A DNA stretch of 64,000 bases from Candidatus Hydrogenedentota bacterium (lineage in GTDB: Bacteria; Hydrogenedentota; Hydrogenedentia; Hydrogenedentales; JAEUWI01), in assembly GCA_019637335.1 (NCBI GenBank), contig JAHBVV010000018.1, forward strand, positions 1 to 64,000, given 5' to 3'. This document shows, piece by piece, positions 9,396 through 17,396 of the stretch. The translations under genes and the position numbers were made by a program. The notes beneath the pieces were generated by a model, which was not told the origin of the DNA, made no database searches, and saw nothing but the letters and a program-made list of their open reading frames with translations. The first letter of the stretch is position 1. Each line of letters starts with the position of its first letter.

Positions 9396-9809
9396 TCAGA
9401 TGTAGTACATGTCGATGTTCGACGCCTTTTCCATGAGATTGCGCACGGTGGTTTCGGCGAGGACGGCGCGGATACGATCGGCGACCTCCTCCCAGGCGCG
9501 CTTGAGCGCGTCGCTGTGCGGATCGTCCACGGGGAGGGGGTCCAGGGTGGGGCCGTCAATGGCTTCGACGATGTCGAGCAGGCGGACGTCCTCCGGCGGG
9601 CGGGCCAGGAGGTAGCCGCCCTGGGCGCCGCGCACGCTGCGCACGATGCCGGAGCGCTTGAGCTGGAGCAGGATGTGGACCAGGTATTTCTCCGGGATGC
9701 TCCGCCGCTCGGCGATGTCCTGCGAGGTCATGGTGGTTTGCGCGCCATGGCGGAGTCCCAACTCCACCGCCGCCCGGCAGGCGTATTCACATCGTGCGGA
9801 TATATTCAT
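9396..9809 (-). CDS. Rrf2-family transcriptional regulator
   Basis: The 137-residue winged-helix protein has the Rrf2 hallmarks: a leading MNISARCEYACRAAVELG helix, recognition region TSQDIAERRSIPEKYLVHILLQLKRSGIVRSVRGAQGGYLLAR, then the EDVRLLDIVEAIDG dimer helix. Members such as IscR, NsrR and RsrR bind an Fe-S cluster through three C-terminal cysteines. Here the only cysteines are C7 and C11 near the N terminus, so cluster binding of the IscR kind is not expected; CymR-like members also lack the triad. I start it at the ATG at 9809, where family homology begins, although the frame is open to 10121. Its target is unknown; the divergent response-regulator gene is the obvious candidate. Confidence 0.9.
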   Translation of the reverse strand: MNISARCEYACRAAVELGLRHGAQTTMTSQDIAERRSIPEKYLVHILLQLKRSGIVRSVRGAQGGYLLARPPEDVRLLDIVEAIDGPTLDPLPVDDPHSDALKRAWEEVADRIRAVLAETTVRNLMEKASNIDMYYI

Positions 9810-10066
9810 CGGAATCCCGTTACAGCGCTGAAATTGGCCAACTGGTTGCGGCAGGGCGCATCCCGGAGCCAGCCCGGAGCCATGGTAGGCGACCCGTGTG
9901 GGGAAATCAACGTGGGGCCCGTCCCGGCAGCGCGTCCCTTGACGGCGCGGCGTTGGTTTCGCCACACTGGGCATTGAAACGCGAAACCCCGGAATTCCTG
10001 ACCCGGCAGCTGGAAGGCGCCGGCGGATCGCGCGCCCGCCGGCGGGGTCCGATTCTTCTTTCCGGG

Positions 10067-10082
10067 GTGGTATACTTACCAC
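10067..10082. promoter_or_regulatory. Perfect palindrome over a TATACT box
   Basis: GTGGTA-TACT-TACCAC is a perfect inverted repeat that overlaps TATACT (10071-10076), 39 bases before the ATG at 10121. It has the look of an operator over a -10 box, for example for the divergent Rrf2 protein. No good -35 element is seen. Function is inferred. Confidence 0.4.
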
Positions 10083-10120
10083 TGCGTATGTGAACCAACC
10101 TCGAACCGCGGAGAGCGCCA

Positions 10121-10774
10121 ATGCAGGGCGAGTCAGTTCTGGTCGTGGACGACGACCCGGTGAACCGGATGACCATACAGCAGCTGATACGGCGCCGGAA
10201 CGACTTCAAGATTCTGGAAGCCGTGGACGGCAAGTCGGCCCTGGATTTTGCGCAGGCGGATCCGGGCCTTGCGGCGATTCTGTTGGACGTTCAAATGCCC
10301 GATATTTCCGGGATCGAGGTGTGCCGGCTTCTGAAGCACAACCCGCGCACCCGCGCGGTGCCGATAATCCTGATTTCCGCCGTGCACACGGATGATACGA
10401 GTATTGCGGAGGGTCTGGAAGCGGGAGCCGACGGGTATCTGACGAAACCGGTTGCGGAGAATATGCTTAACGCGTGGCTTAATGCGGTCACGCGGATCAA
10501 CGCGCTGAACCGGGCGCTCGCGGAGAACGCCGGCGGGGCCCCGGGCGGCCAGGTTGAGTTGCTCGCGGACATGGCCCAGCTTTCCCACAACATCAACAAT
10601 CCCCTGCAAGCCATCATGGCGACGAGCGACCTGCTCGACCTGGACTACGAAGCCGACGCGCGCGTCCGCGAGGCGGTGCGCCAGATCCAAGACAGCGCCG
10701 AGAGAATCGCGCAGCTTGTTGGCCAGGTGAGCCAGCGCGCGAAGGCGGTGCGCCAGGCGGGCGGGCAATACTGA
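10121..10774 (+). CDS. Response-regulator receiver fused to a DHp-like helix pair, no ATPase domain
   Basis: The 217-residue protein has a receiver domain in residues ~5-122. The acid pocket is at D10-D12, the phospho-acceptor is D56 in LLDVQMP, S86 is the switch residue and K109 lies in TKP. After a short linker, ~145-215 form a helical hairpin with LSHNINNPLQAI (H156), which matches the H-box of histidine kinases (SHDLxNPL). The catalytic ATP-binding domain of a kinase is absent. It may accept phosphate from other kinases, act as a phosphotransfer element, or dimerise through the hairpin. A GT2 gene follows 28 bases later. The unusual domain pairing is what is seen; the role is inferred. 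Confidence 0.85.
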   Translation: MQGESVLVVDDDPVNRMTIQQLIRRRNDFKILEAVDGKSALDFAQADPGLAAILLDVQMPDISGIEVCRLLKHNPRTRAVPIILISAVHTDDTSIAEGLEAGADGYLTKPVAENMLNAWLNAVTRINALNRALAENAGGAPGGQVELLADMAQLSHNINNPLQAIMATSDLLDLDYEADARVREAVRQIQDSAERIAQLVGQVSQRAKAVRQAGGQY

Positions 10775-10802
10775 GCGGGCTGTCGCGCCGCCGGGAGATA
10801 CC

Positions 10803-11525
10803 TTGGAAAACCAGCCCAACACCGCGCTTCCGGGGGCCGTTGCCGTCATTCCCTGCTACAACGCCGGCGGCCGGGTGCGTCCGGTTGCCGAGGGGGTGCT
10901 TTCGCGTCTGCCGAACCTGATCGTGGTTGATGATGGATCCACCGATGGGTCGATTGCCTCGCTTGAGGGACTCACGTTCCAGCTGGTGCGTTTGCCCGAG
11001 AATCGGGGCAAGGGGCATGCGTTGCTTGCGGGCTTTCGGGCCGCGCTGGCGGATCCGGCGATGGACTGCGTTTGCGCGCTTGACGCGGACGGGCAGCATG
11101 ACCCCGCGGAGATTCCGCGGCTGGTGGGGGCCTTCCGGGAGACCGGCGCGGACCTGGTCATCGGCAGCCGTGTGTTCGACGGCGCACACGTGCCGTGGCG
11201 GAGCCGGTTTGGCAATACGTTGACGGTGACGGTCACCGCGTGGCTACTGGGGCGCCGCCTGCCGGATACCCAGTGCGGCTTCCGGGTGCTGTCGCGCGCC
11301 TTTATTGAAGACATCGTCGCGTCGGTCGATGGCGGGCGTTACGAAACCGAAATGGCGATCATTGTGAAGGCCATCCGGGAAGACTGGCGCATCGAATCCG
11401 TGCCCATTCAAACCATCTACGAGAAGGGGAACGCGTCGTCGCACTTCCGTAAAATTCAGGACTCGTACCGGATCTACCGGCGATTGATTGGCGCGGCGCG
11501 CATGCGTCCCCGAAACTCCCGTTGA
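10803..11525 (+). CDS. Family 2 glycosyltransferase (DPM1/DolP-mannose synthase-like)
   Basis: The 240-residue GT-A enzyme shows PCYNAGG at the start, VVDDGSTDGS (nucleotide-sugar binding), CALDADGQHDP (DxD-type metal site) and DTQCGFRVLSRAF with a later YETEMAI. This is the pattern of polyprenyl-phosphate sugar synthases. It lacks C-terminal transmembrane helices, so it is peripheral. Such enzymes make the polyprenyl-P-sugar donors used by GT-C transferases, several of which are encoded at 142-5650. The start is TTG at 10803 behind GGGAGA (10793-10798). It probably shares a transcript with the receiver-DHp gene. Confidence 0.88.
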   Translation: MENQPNTALPGAVAVIPCYNAGGRVRPVAEGVLSRLPNLIVVDDGSTDGSIASLEGLTFQLVRLPENRGKGHALLAGFRAALADPAMDCVCALDADGQHDPAEIPRLVGAFRETGADLVIGSRVFDGAHVPWRSRFGNTLTVTVTAWLLGRRLPDTQCGFRVLSRAFIEDIVASVDGGRYETEMAIIVKAIREDWRIESVPIQTIYEKGNASSHFRKIQDSYRIYRRLIGAARMRPRNSR

Positions 11526-11546
11526 TTGCGCCGCCGTCCCGGCGTT

Positions 11547-11576
11547 TTGTAACGCGGCGGGCGGCGGCGGTATTGT
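11547..11576 (+). promoter_or_regulatory. Candidate promoter
   Basis: TTGTAA (11547-11552), 18 bases, TATTGT (11571-11576), 48 bases before the ATG at 11624. A second -10-like TAGTAT follows at 11578. Confidence 0.4.
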
Positions 11577-11623
11577 GTAGTATTGGGGCGATACCCCCCG
11601 ACACGAGATTGAGGTAGCCCATA

Positions 11624-12487
11624 ATGCCCGCAGGTGGAACGAACAGGTTGATGGCCGTGCTGCTGGGGTTTCTGGCGGCGCTTCTGCCGCAGGGATGCCC
11701 GCTCCCACCCATTTCCAACGCGGAGAATCCCGCGGGCATTGCGATGCAGCGGATTCTGCCGTCCGCCTACTACCCGGGCGATGATTTGTTGGTGACGATT
11801 CGTATCACCGCGGAGGATCCGAAGAAGATCAGCGCGATCGGCGTAACCGAGATGCTTCCCGTGGGGTGGGTGTTCGTTTCGGCCGAAGGCCCGCCGCTCT
11901 CGCCGCCCGCCGGGGCCGCCGGCACGATCGATTTTGCGTGGATCGCGCCGCCCTCGTTTCCGATCGAATTCCGATACCGGGCGCGGTCGCCGCGCGAGGC
12001 CGCGGGCAGCGCCACGTTCAGGGGATCGGTGCAGTACCGCGAAGGGGCGGGCCCGCACACGATCGGGGACGTGATCTCGACGGTTTCGCCCGCGAATCCG
12101 GCGGGCGTGTCCCTGGAACGGGCCCACAGCACGGCCTATAGCCCCGGTGGCGTTTTCACGGTGGATATCGGCATTGACGCCGACGATCCGGCGGGCATTT
12201 CCGCGATCGGATTGTCCGAGACCATTCCCGAGGGCTGGTCGCTGCGCGCCGTATCGGGCGGGGGCGGCTCCGCGCCGGAGGTTTTTCCCGCGCCGGGCCA
12301 GCAGGGCGCCATCGATTTCGCCTGGATCGATCTGCCCGCGTTTCCCGTCCATTTTCGGTACACGCTGGACGTGCCGGAGGACGCGGCGGGCCCGGTGTCC
12401 ATCTCGGGCTACGCCGCGTACCGCCAGAACAGTGGCCCGCTCGGCACGGAGTTGCTGGTCTCGGAAATTGAAGCCTCCCGTCGGTAG
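11624..12487 (+). CDS. Secreted surface protein with two PAG...GW...FxWI modules
   Basis: The 287-residue protein has an N-terminal hydrophobic segment ending LLPQGC, possibly a non-canonical lipobox. Two tandem modules follow, about residues 31-145 and 146-285. Each starts NPAG, has Y(Y/S)PG near position 20, (I/L)SAIG(V/L)(T/S)E then P(V/E)GW, and closes with IDFAWI..P.FP(I/V).FRY. I recognise this as the beta-sandwich module found repeatedly in PVC-type and acidobacterial secreted proteins (YSPGxxxTVxI...GW), for which no function is known to me. A third copy is in the next gene at 13008. It is probably a cell-surface adhesion or structural protein. Confidence 0.7.
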   Translation: MPAGGTNRLMAVLLGFLAALLPQGCPLPPISNAENPAGIAMQRILPSAYYPGDDLLVTIRITAEDPKKISAIGVTEMLPVGWVFVSAEGPPLSPPAGAAGTIDFAWIAPPSFPIEFRYRARSPREAAGSATFRGSVQYREGAGPHTIGDVISTVSPANPAGVSLERAHSTAYSPGGVFTVDIGIDADDPAGISAIGLSETIPEGWSLRAVSGGGGSAPEVFPAPGQQGAIDFAWIDLPAFPVHFRYTLDVPEDAAGPVSISGYAAYRQNSGPLGTELLVSEIEASRR

Positions 12488-12662
12488 CTCCGGCGGCGTG
12501 TCACGGCTGGAGTGGAATGGGTGATGGATCGGGATAACACAATGCAGTCTCTGGCCGCAACCGAATAGATTTGAACCGCGAATGAACGCGAATGAACGCG
12601 AATTGTATGGTGGTTCAAGGCGCGGCGATGATGAATGTAGTGGACTCGGGATTCCCGCTCTT

Positions 12663-12884
12663 CCGGCCCGAAGGGCCAATGCAGCTTCGAGCCCTGGGCA
12701 ACGCCCAGGGAAGCGTGGTGTAGTTTTTGTTCGCCCTGAAAGGGCAGCGCAGTTCAGCGCGGGAGCAAAAACTCCGCCGTCCGCCTTCGGCGCATCTTCG
12801 ACCCTTTCAGGGCTCACAGGAAATCTATTCCGTTAACCCCGGGCGTTGCCCGGGGCTCGAAGCTGCCGTGCCCCTTCGGGGCGT
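12663..12884. repeat. Palindrome-rich dispersed repeat, copy 1
   Basis: The repeat is a chain of perfect short palindromes: GGCCCGAAGGGCC, CCCTGGGCAACGCCCAGGG, CGCCCTGAAAGGGC, CCCCGGGCGTTGCCCGGGG and GCCCCTTCGGGGC. Copy 2 at 32236-32384 has the same order in a shorter form. The 12488-13007 gap also holds GCGAATGAACGCGAATGAAC (12579-12602), another dispersed-repeat type, and no gene. Confidence 0.75.
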
Positions 12885-13007
12885 TTTCTCAAGGCTTTGC
12901 CGATAGATGGCGCCGAATCTCGAACCCGCGCGCCGGCCACGTAACCTGTTTTGTATGAATGGATTACCGCGTGACTTTCCAATAAACTTGCTAAAAAAAA
13001 CAAGAAA

Positions 13008-14243
13008 ATGACGGATAGTAACACAATGCCATACGCCTCCCCTGGCGGCGGGCCGTTTCGCGCCGCCCTGGCGCTGGCCGCCGTGATGCTGGCCAGCGCG
13101 GCGGGGCTTGCGCGGGCCGCGGCCGCCCAGGGAGCGCACAATCCCGCCGGTGTGGTGATCAACCGCGAACACGATGGTCCCTACAAGGGTGGCCGCACGG
13201 CGTCGGTCACCGTCTTCATTGCGGCCGCGCAGTGGGATGGGATGACGGCCATGGGGCTCTACGAACGCGTTCCTTCGGGCTGGGCGCTGGTTGACCTCCA
13301 GACGATCGCCGGCCCCGCGCCGGCCGTCACGCCCGAACCGGGCTCCGGCGGCGTGCTTCAGTTCATCTGGATTACCCCGCCCCGCGCGCCGCTGGCGCTG
13401 CGCTATACCCTCCAGGTTCCCCCGCGCGATGCGGGTCCCAAGCCGTTTTCCGGGCAGGTGGAATACCGGCTGGACGCGGGCAAGCTGGTCTCGGGCGTGG
13501 CGCTGTCCCAGGCCGATGGCGTCGCGGACGCGCCGCCGGTGATTCAGTTGCGGGGGAGCGTGGAAATGGCGGTTGCGGCGGGGGGCGAATTCGTTGACCC
13601 CGGGGCCAGCGCAACGGACGCGGAGGACGGTGACCTCAGCGCGCGGGTGGAGCGTACCGGGCAGGTGGATACGGATACGCCGGGGGCCTACACGCTGGTC
13701 TACAACGTAGCCGACAGCGTGGGAAACCAGGCGGAACCGGTGGAGCGGGCCGTTCGCGTGACCCCGGAAGCGCCTTCCGGGAGTGGATCGGATGCCGGCG
13801 GAACGGCCCCACCCGGGCCGGGCGCGCCGGAGAGCTCCGGAGTGCGCCCCGCCGGAAGCCGCCCGCCGCTGCCCGAGGCGCCGCCGGATTCACCCGGGTA
13901 TAGCGGTCCGCTGCCGGATATCGTGATCCCCGAGGATGCGGGGGACTATACGTTGCCAAGACAGGAAGGCTCAGCAGAGACCAGGCCGGCGAACGCGGCG
14001 GAGACGCCGGGCGTTGCCGGGTCCCCCACCGGCGCTTCCGGCGGGGCGTGGCGGGCCGGAGACGCGAGCGCGAGTACCGTGGCCGGCGCGAACGCCGGCG
14101 ACCGCGCGGGCGGGGCGCGGGAAGGAACGCGGGCGATACCGGCGATCGTGGCCGCCTCCGTCGCCTTCGGGGTGGTGGTGCTTGTGGCTGCGGGTTGCTG
14201 GACGGCGCGCGCGGCATCGCGCAGGAGTCGAACGCGTTCATAA
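13008..14243 (+). CDS. Surface protein: PAG/GW module, Ig-like DUF5011 domain, proline-rich stalk, C-terminal TM
   Basis: The 411-residue protein has a signal peptide to about residue 41. Residues ~45-165 form one NPAG...FIWI module like those of the preceding gene. Residues ~178-258 form a DUF5011-type Ig-like domain (PPVIQLRGSVEM...FVDPGASATDAEDGD...GAYTLVYNVADSVGNQAEPVERAVRV). A disordered Pro/Gly/Ala-rich stalk of ~120 residues follows, then a TM helix (IPAIVAASVAFGVVVLVAAG) and a basic tail RRSRTRS. The tail may be a membrane anchor or a C-terminal sorting signal. ATG 13008 or the ATG at 13026 could start it; the signal peptide fits either. The AT-rich stretch just upstream is unlike the coding DNA. 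Confidence 0.7.
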   Translation: MTDSNTMPYASPGGGPFRAALALAAVMLASAAGLARAAAAQGAHNPAGVVINREHDGPYKGGRTASVTVFIAAAQWDGMTAMGLYERVPSGWALVDLQTIAGPAPAVTPEPGSGGVLQFIWITPPRAPLALRYTLQVPPRDAGPKPFSGQVEYRLDAGKLVSGVALSQADGVADAPPVIQLRGSVEMAVAAGGEFVDPGASATDAEDGDLSARVERTGQVDTDTPGAYTLVYNVADSVGNQAEPVERAVRVTPEAPSGSGSDAGGTAPPGPGAPESSGVRPAGSRPPLPEAPPDSPGYSGPLPDIVIPEDAGDYTLPRQEGSAETRPANAAETPGVAGSPTGASGGAWRAGDASASTVAGANAGDRAGGAREGTRAIPAIVAASVAFGVVVLVAAGCWTARAASRRSRTRS

Positions 14244-15068
14244 AATAGCTTTGGGTGTAGTTTCGGGTGGCCACAGCGAACGCAGGGTCAGCCGCTGGGC
14301 GCAACGAAAGAAATGATCACCACGAAGGGCCCAGGGCCGCCCCTGGCCGCAACCAAGAAAATGATCACCACGAAGGGCACGGAGGGCACGAAGAGAAATG
14401 GAGAAGGGCTTTAACCGCAGAGAACGAAGAGGGCGCATAGGGTGATTTTTTGTGTGCGGATGGTGTGGGTGGTTGAGTGGCGGCGCGAGTTTTTAACCAC
14501 GAATGGACACCAATGCACACGAATGCTTTGGGAGCGGCGGCGATTAAGAATTGTGACCACGGATTCCACGGATGACACGGATAGAGAATGATGTCGGTTG
14601 TTGGTGTGTGCAGGCGGCTGCGTGCTCTTTCCAAGGTGGCCTGTTCGGATTGTTCAGCATCGGAATGGTAGCGGAGTTGATCGGATGGCGGGCTGTGCGA
14701 TCTCATCTGGTTGGAGCGTCGCTTCAATCCGTGTCATCGGTGTAATCCGTGGTCAAGAAAAGAATACCAACCACGAAATTCACGGATAGGCCTAGGACTT
14801 CTCTCCGGAGATTCCGATTCGCAAATGCTTATACACCAGATGGTTATGGAGTAATTGGAACCTGCGGAAAAAACAAGAAGTTGACGGATAAGTAAAAAAC
14901 GGATAGAGACAGGTTTTGGCGTTGGCGCGTTTTGACGGCCCGCGCGCCGCTTGCACAATGACACTACGGAATCGGGAGGGGGCTCGCACGTAATCCCGTT
15001 GTAAGGCCAACGCTGTGCGTTCGCCATCCTCCACGCTTAACCCTTGTGGGAGCGTGTTCTTGCCGCCT
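14244..15068. repeat. Intergenic block of dispersed repeats
   Basis: No gene was seen. The words ATGATCACCACGAAGGGC (14312 and 14360), CACGGAGGGCACGAAG (14377) and AACCACGAATGGACACC (14495) belong to the widespread 'accacgaag / accacggat' intergenic repeat class. The 14571-14690 part matches 1-160. AAAAACAAGAAGTTGACGG (~14868) resembles the sequence before the gene at 13008 (AAAACAAGAAAATGACGG). Confidence 0.6.
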
Positions 15069-15854
15069 TTAGCGGTAGGGCTCCCACTCGGGTTCGTTCT
15101 GGAAGATCCAGTCGTAGTAGCCGCGGTTTTCGAGCTTTGCGGCGGCGGCTTCATCGCAGATGACGGTGCATCGGGGGTGCAGCTGGAGTGCGGTGGCGGA
15201 GATCATGGAGGTGATCGGCCCCTCGACGGCCTTCGAGAGGATATTCGCCTTGGCTTCGCCGGTCACGAGCATGATGCAGCGGCGGGAGTCGAGTATGGTG
15301 CCGACGCCCATGGTGATCGCGCGGCGGGGCATCTCTTCGGGGTTGTCGAAGAGGGGCGAATTCTGGGCGATGGTGCCGGGGGTGAGGGCCTTGCAGCGGG
15401 TGCGGCTTCGGAGGGCGGACAGGGGCTCGTTGAAGCCGATGTGGCCGGTGCTGCCGATCCCGAGCAACTGGAGGTCGATTCCGCCGGCGGCTTCGATGCG
15501 ATCCTCGTAGTCCTGGCATTCCCGGTCGAGGTCGGGGGCGGCGCCATTGGGGAGGTGGGTCCGCTCGATGGGTATATTGATCCGGTTGAAGAGGTGGCGG
15601 TTCATATAGGTGCGGTAGGAGTTTGGGTTTTCCGGCGGAAGCCCGATGTACTCGTCGAGATTGAAGGTGGTGGCTTTGGAGAAATCCAGTTCGCCGGCCT
15701 CGAATTTCGCCGCGAGGAGCGCGTAGAGGCTTTCCATGGTGCGCCCGGTGGCCAGGCCCAGCACCAGCCGCGGGTTTGCGACGAGCGCGCTCCCGATCAG
15801 ATCCGCGGCCAGGCGGGAGGCTTCTTCCTCGGTCCCTCGAATGATAACTTCCAT
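15069..15854 (-). CDS. nagB: Glucosamine-6-phosphate deaminase
   Basis: The 261-residue enzyme converts glucosamine-6-phosphate to fructose-6-phosphate and ammonia in the cytoplasm; the product feeds PfkA encoded at 41872. Diagnostic motifs are GLATGRTMESLY, ATTFNLDEYIG (catalytic Asp), SYRTYMNRHLF, LGIGSTGHIGFNEP (catalytic His and Glu) and SRTRCKALT. The residue matching Asp141 of the E. coli enzyme (NDGHIAFNEP) is Thr here; Bacillus NagB has Asn at that point, so loss of activity is not implied. The ATG at 15854 fits the family's N terminus. An 8-base inverted repeat, GTGGGAGC/GCTCCCAC (15046-15053, 15080-15087), spans the stop codon. Confidence 0.93.
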   Translation of the reverse strand: MEVIIRGTEEEASRLAADLIGSALVANPRLVLGLATGRTMESLYALLAAKFEAGELDFSKATTFNLDEYIGLPPENPNSYRTYMNRHLFNRINIPIERTHLPNGAAPDLDRECQDYEDRIEAAGGIDLQLLGIGSTGHIGFNEPLSALRSRTRCKALTPGTIAQNSPLFDNPEEMPRRAITMGVGTILDSRRCIMLVTGEAKANILSKAVEGPITSMISATALQLHPRCTVICDEAAAAKLENRGYYDWIFQNEPEWEPYR

Positions 15855-16101
15855 CGGTGTCAACTCTCTCCCACGGCGGACGGCCGAAGCGCCGGAATCC
15901 GCCGCAACCGGACATGCTCCGCGAGCGGTGGGGCTTCCCCGGACTCCATTCGCCGGGCGGATTGCCATGCCGGGCCGCCCATCGAGGCGCGCGTCCGGCG
16001 GCGTGGCGCGGGCGCAACGGAACAGCTGGGAAACCCGGTACGGGAAGGCCCCCAGCATACCGGCTTCCGCGCTGGAATCGCAACTTTTCGGGCCTTGGGG
16101 C

Positions 16102-16130
16102 TTGCAAGATCGGCGCGTATAGCCGATAAT
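16102..16130 (+). promoter_or_regulatory. Strong candidate promoter of the TPR gene
   Basis: TTGCAA (16102-16107), 17 bases, GATAAT (16125-16130), 100 bases before the ATG at 16231. The 15855-16230 gap between divergent nagB and this gene holds nothing else recognisable. Confidence 0.6.
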
Positions 16131-16230
16131 TAGCGTGTAGACGGCGGCGTTGGGCCATACGCGGCCCGGCGCCGTCCGGGCGGCAGCAATACGAAGAAGG
16201 GCCGCGGATTTGCGGGTCCCCGGTGAACCT

Positions 16231-17109
16231 ATGAAGCAACATCTACTGGTATGGCTGGCCGCGCTGATTGCGGTGGCGCTGGCGTCCGTCGTGTATATTT
16301 CGCGGCAGACGACCGCGCGCACGTCCGATGCACTTGCGAGCCCGGCGGCGGCGGTGGATCAGGCGCTGGCGCTGCTGGAGGTGGATCCCAATGCGCTCCG
16401 GGTGGCGACGCAGCGCGCTATCCGTGCGGCGTCGGTACTCGCGGAGGGGGGATCCGTCCCGGGGGCGAAGGGGGCCTTCTTGTTGGGGTACCAGTATATG
16501 CGCGAGCACAACTTCCACGCGGCGGAGGGGCAGTTCAAGAAGGCGATCGCGCTTGATCCGGCGTGGAGCTGGCCCTACGCCAATTTGGGGAACCTTCTGG
16601 GGCTCCACAGTTTCGGGCGGACGGCCGAGGCGATGGACGTGCTTCAGAAGAGCGTTTCGCTCGACCCCGAATGGGGGCGGCCCTACGGGATTATGGCGGT
16701 AATATTGCGCGCGGAGGGGAAGTTCGACGAGGCGCTGGTGCAGGCGGAGCTTGCGCTGAAGTACATGCCGGAGAATATCTCCCCGCTGAACAACTACGCG
16801 AATCTGTTGGTCGACCTGAAGCGCTTTGACGAGGCGGAGGTGTATTACCGCCGCGCGATCGAGAGCTTTCCCGAGCATCCGAAGCCCTATTACAACCTCG
16901 CGTGCCTTTACGCGCTCGTGGGCCGCAAGGCGGAATCGCTGGACAACCTCCAGGAGGCCTTCCGCCGTTCCGACGTGCTCCGCTACGAGGCCGTGGACGA
17001 CGCCGATCTCGCCAACCTCCGGGGGGACCCGCTTTTCGAGTCCCTTGTCCACCGCGACCGCGCCGGCGACCGTCCGTCCGGCCACGACGCCGGGTTGGAT
17101 TGGGAATAG
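16231..17109 (+). CDS. Membrane-anchored TPR protein
   Basis: The 292-residue protein has an N-terminal signal-anchor (residues 5-24) and then helical TPR repeats at ~80-245. They can be recognised by FLLGYQYMREHNFHAAEGQFKKAIALDP, YANLGNLLG, FDEALVQAELALKYMPE, FDEAEVYYRRAIESFPE and YYNLACLYALVGR. It probably scaffolds a protein complex on the outer face of the membrane. I chose the ATG at 16231 since it opens the hydrophobic anchor; the frame is open to 16150. Its stop codon lies within the 8-bp target duplication of the IS66-like MITE at 17112, so the insertion sits exactly at the gene's 3' end. Confidence 0.8.
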   Translation: MKQHLLVWLAALIAVALASVVYISRQTTARTSDALASPAAAVDQALALLEVDPNALRVATQRAIRAASVLAEGGSVPGAKGAFLLGYQYMREHNFHAAEGQFKKAIALDPAWSWPYANLGNLLGLHSFGRTAEAMDVLQKSVSLDPEWGRPYGIMAVILRAEGKFDEALVQAELALKYMPENISPLNNYANLLVDLKRFDEAEVYYRRAIESFPEHPKPYYNLACLYALVGRKAESLDNLQEAFRRSDVLRYEAVDDADLANLRGDPLFESLVHRDRAGDRPSGHDAGLDWE

Positions 17110-17111
17110 GC

Positions 17112-17336
17112 GTAATTCTTTAGCCGTCTGAAGTAAGGCGTTCGCCGATACGAGATTCCTTACTTACACTGGATGTATTCGTCATTCCCGCGAAGGCGGG
17201 AATCCAGAGGGTTTCCGAGGTTAACGTTGCATGGTCTCTGGATCCCCACTTTCGTGGGGATGACGGTGCTCGATCACCGAGAGCCGCCACCGTTGGGTGC
17301 GACGAGGGCGACTACTTCAGACGGCTAAAGTGTTAC
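17112..17336. mobile_element. IS66-like MITE, copy 1 (225 bp)
   Basis: Ends are GTAATTCTTTAGCCGTCTG on the left, and on the right the reverse complement of GTAACACTTTAGCCGTCTG. The flanks are a perfect 8-bp direct repeat, GAATAGGC (17104-17111 and 17337-17344). IS66-family elements begin GTAA and make 8-bp duplications, so this is best read as a non-autonomous IS66 derivative. The interior carries the widespread GTCATTCCCGCGAAGGCGGG repeat and its partner near 17240. There is no ORF. The second copy is at 45834. Confidence 0.85.
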
Positions 17337-17396
17337 GAATAGGCGAAGGCGGCGCGGGGGCCCCGGCGTCCCGAATTTCCGGCGACCGGGCGCAAG

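Noticed and set aside
12663-12884. Protein-coding ORFs through the palindrome-chain repeats
   Set aside because: Both strands are open but the translations (SPGQRPG, RPERAAQ) are the repeat words themselves and recur identically at 32236.
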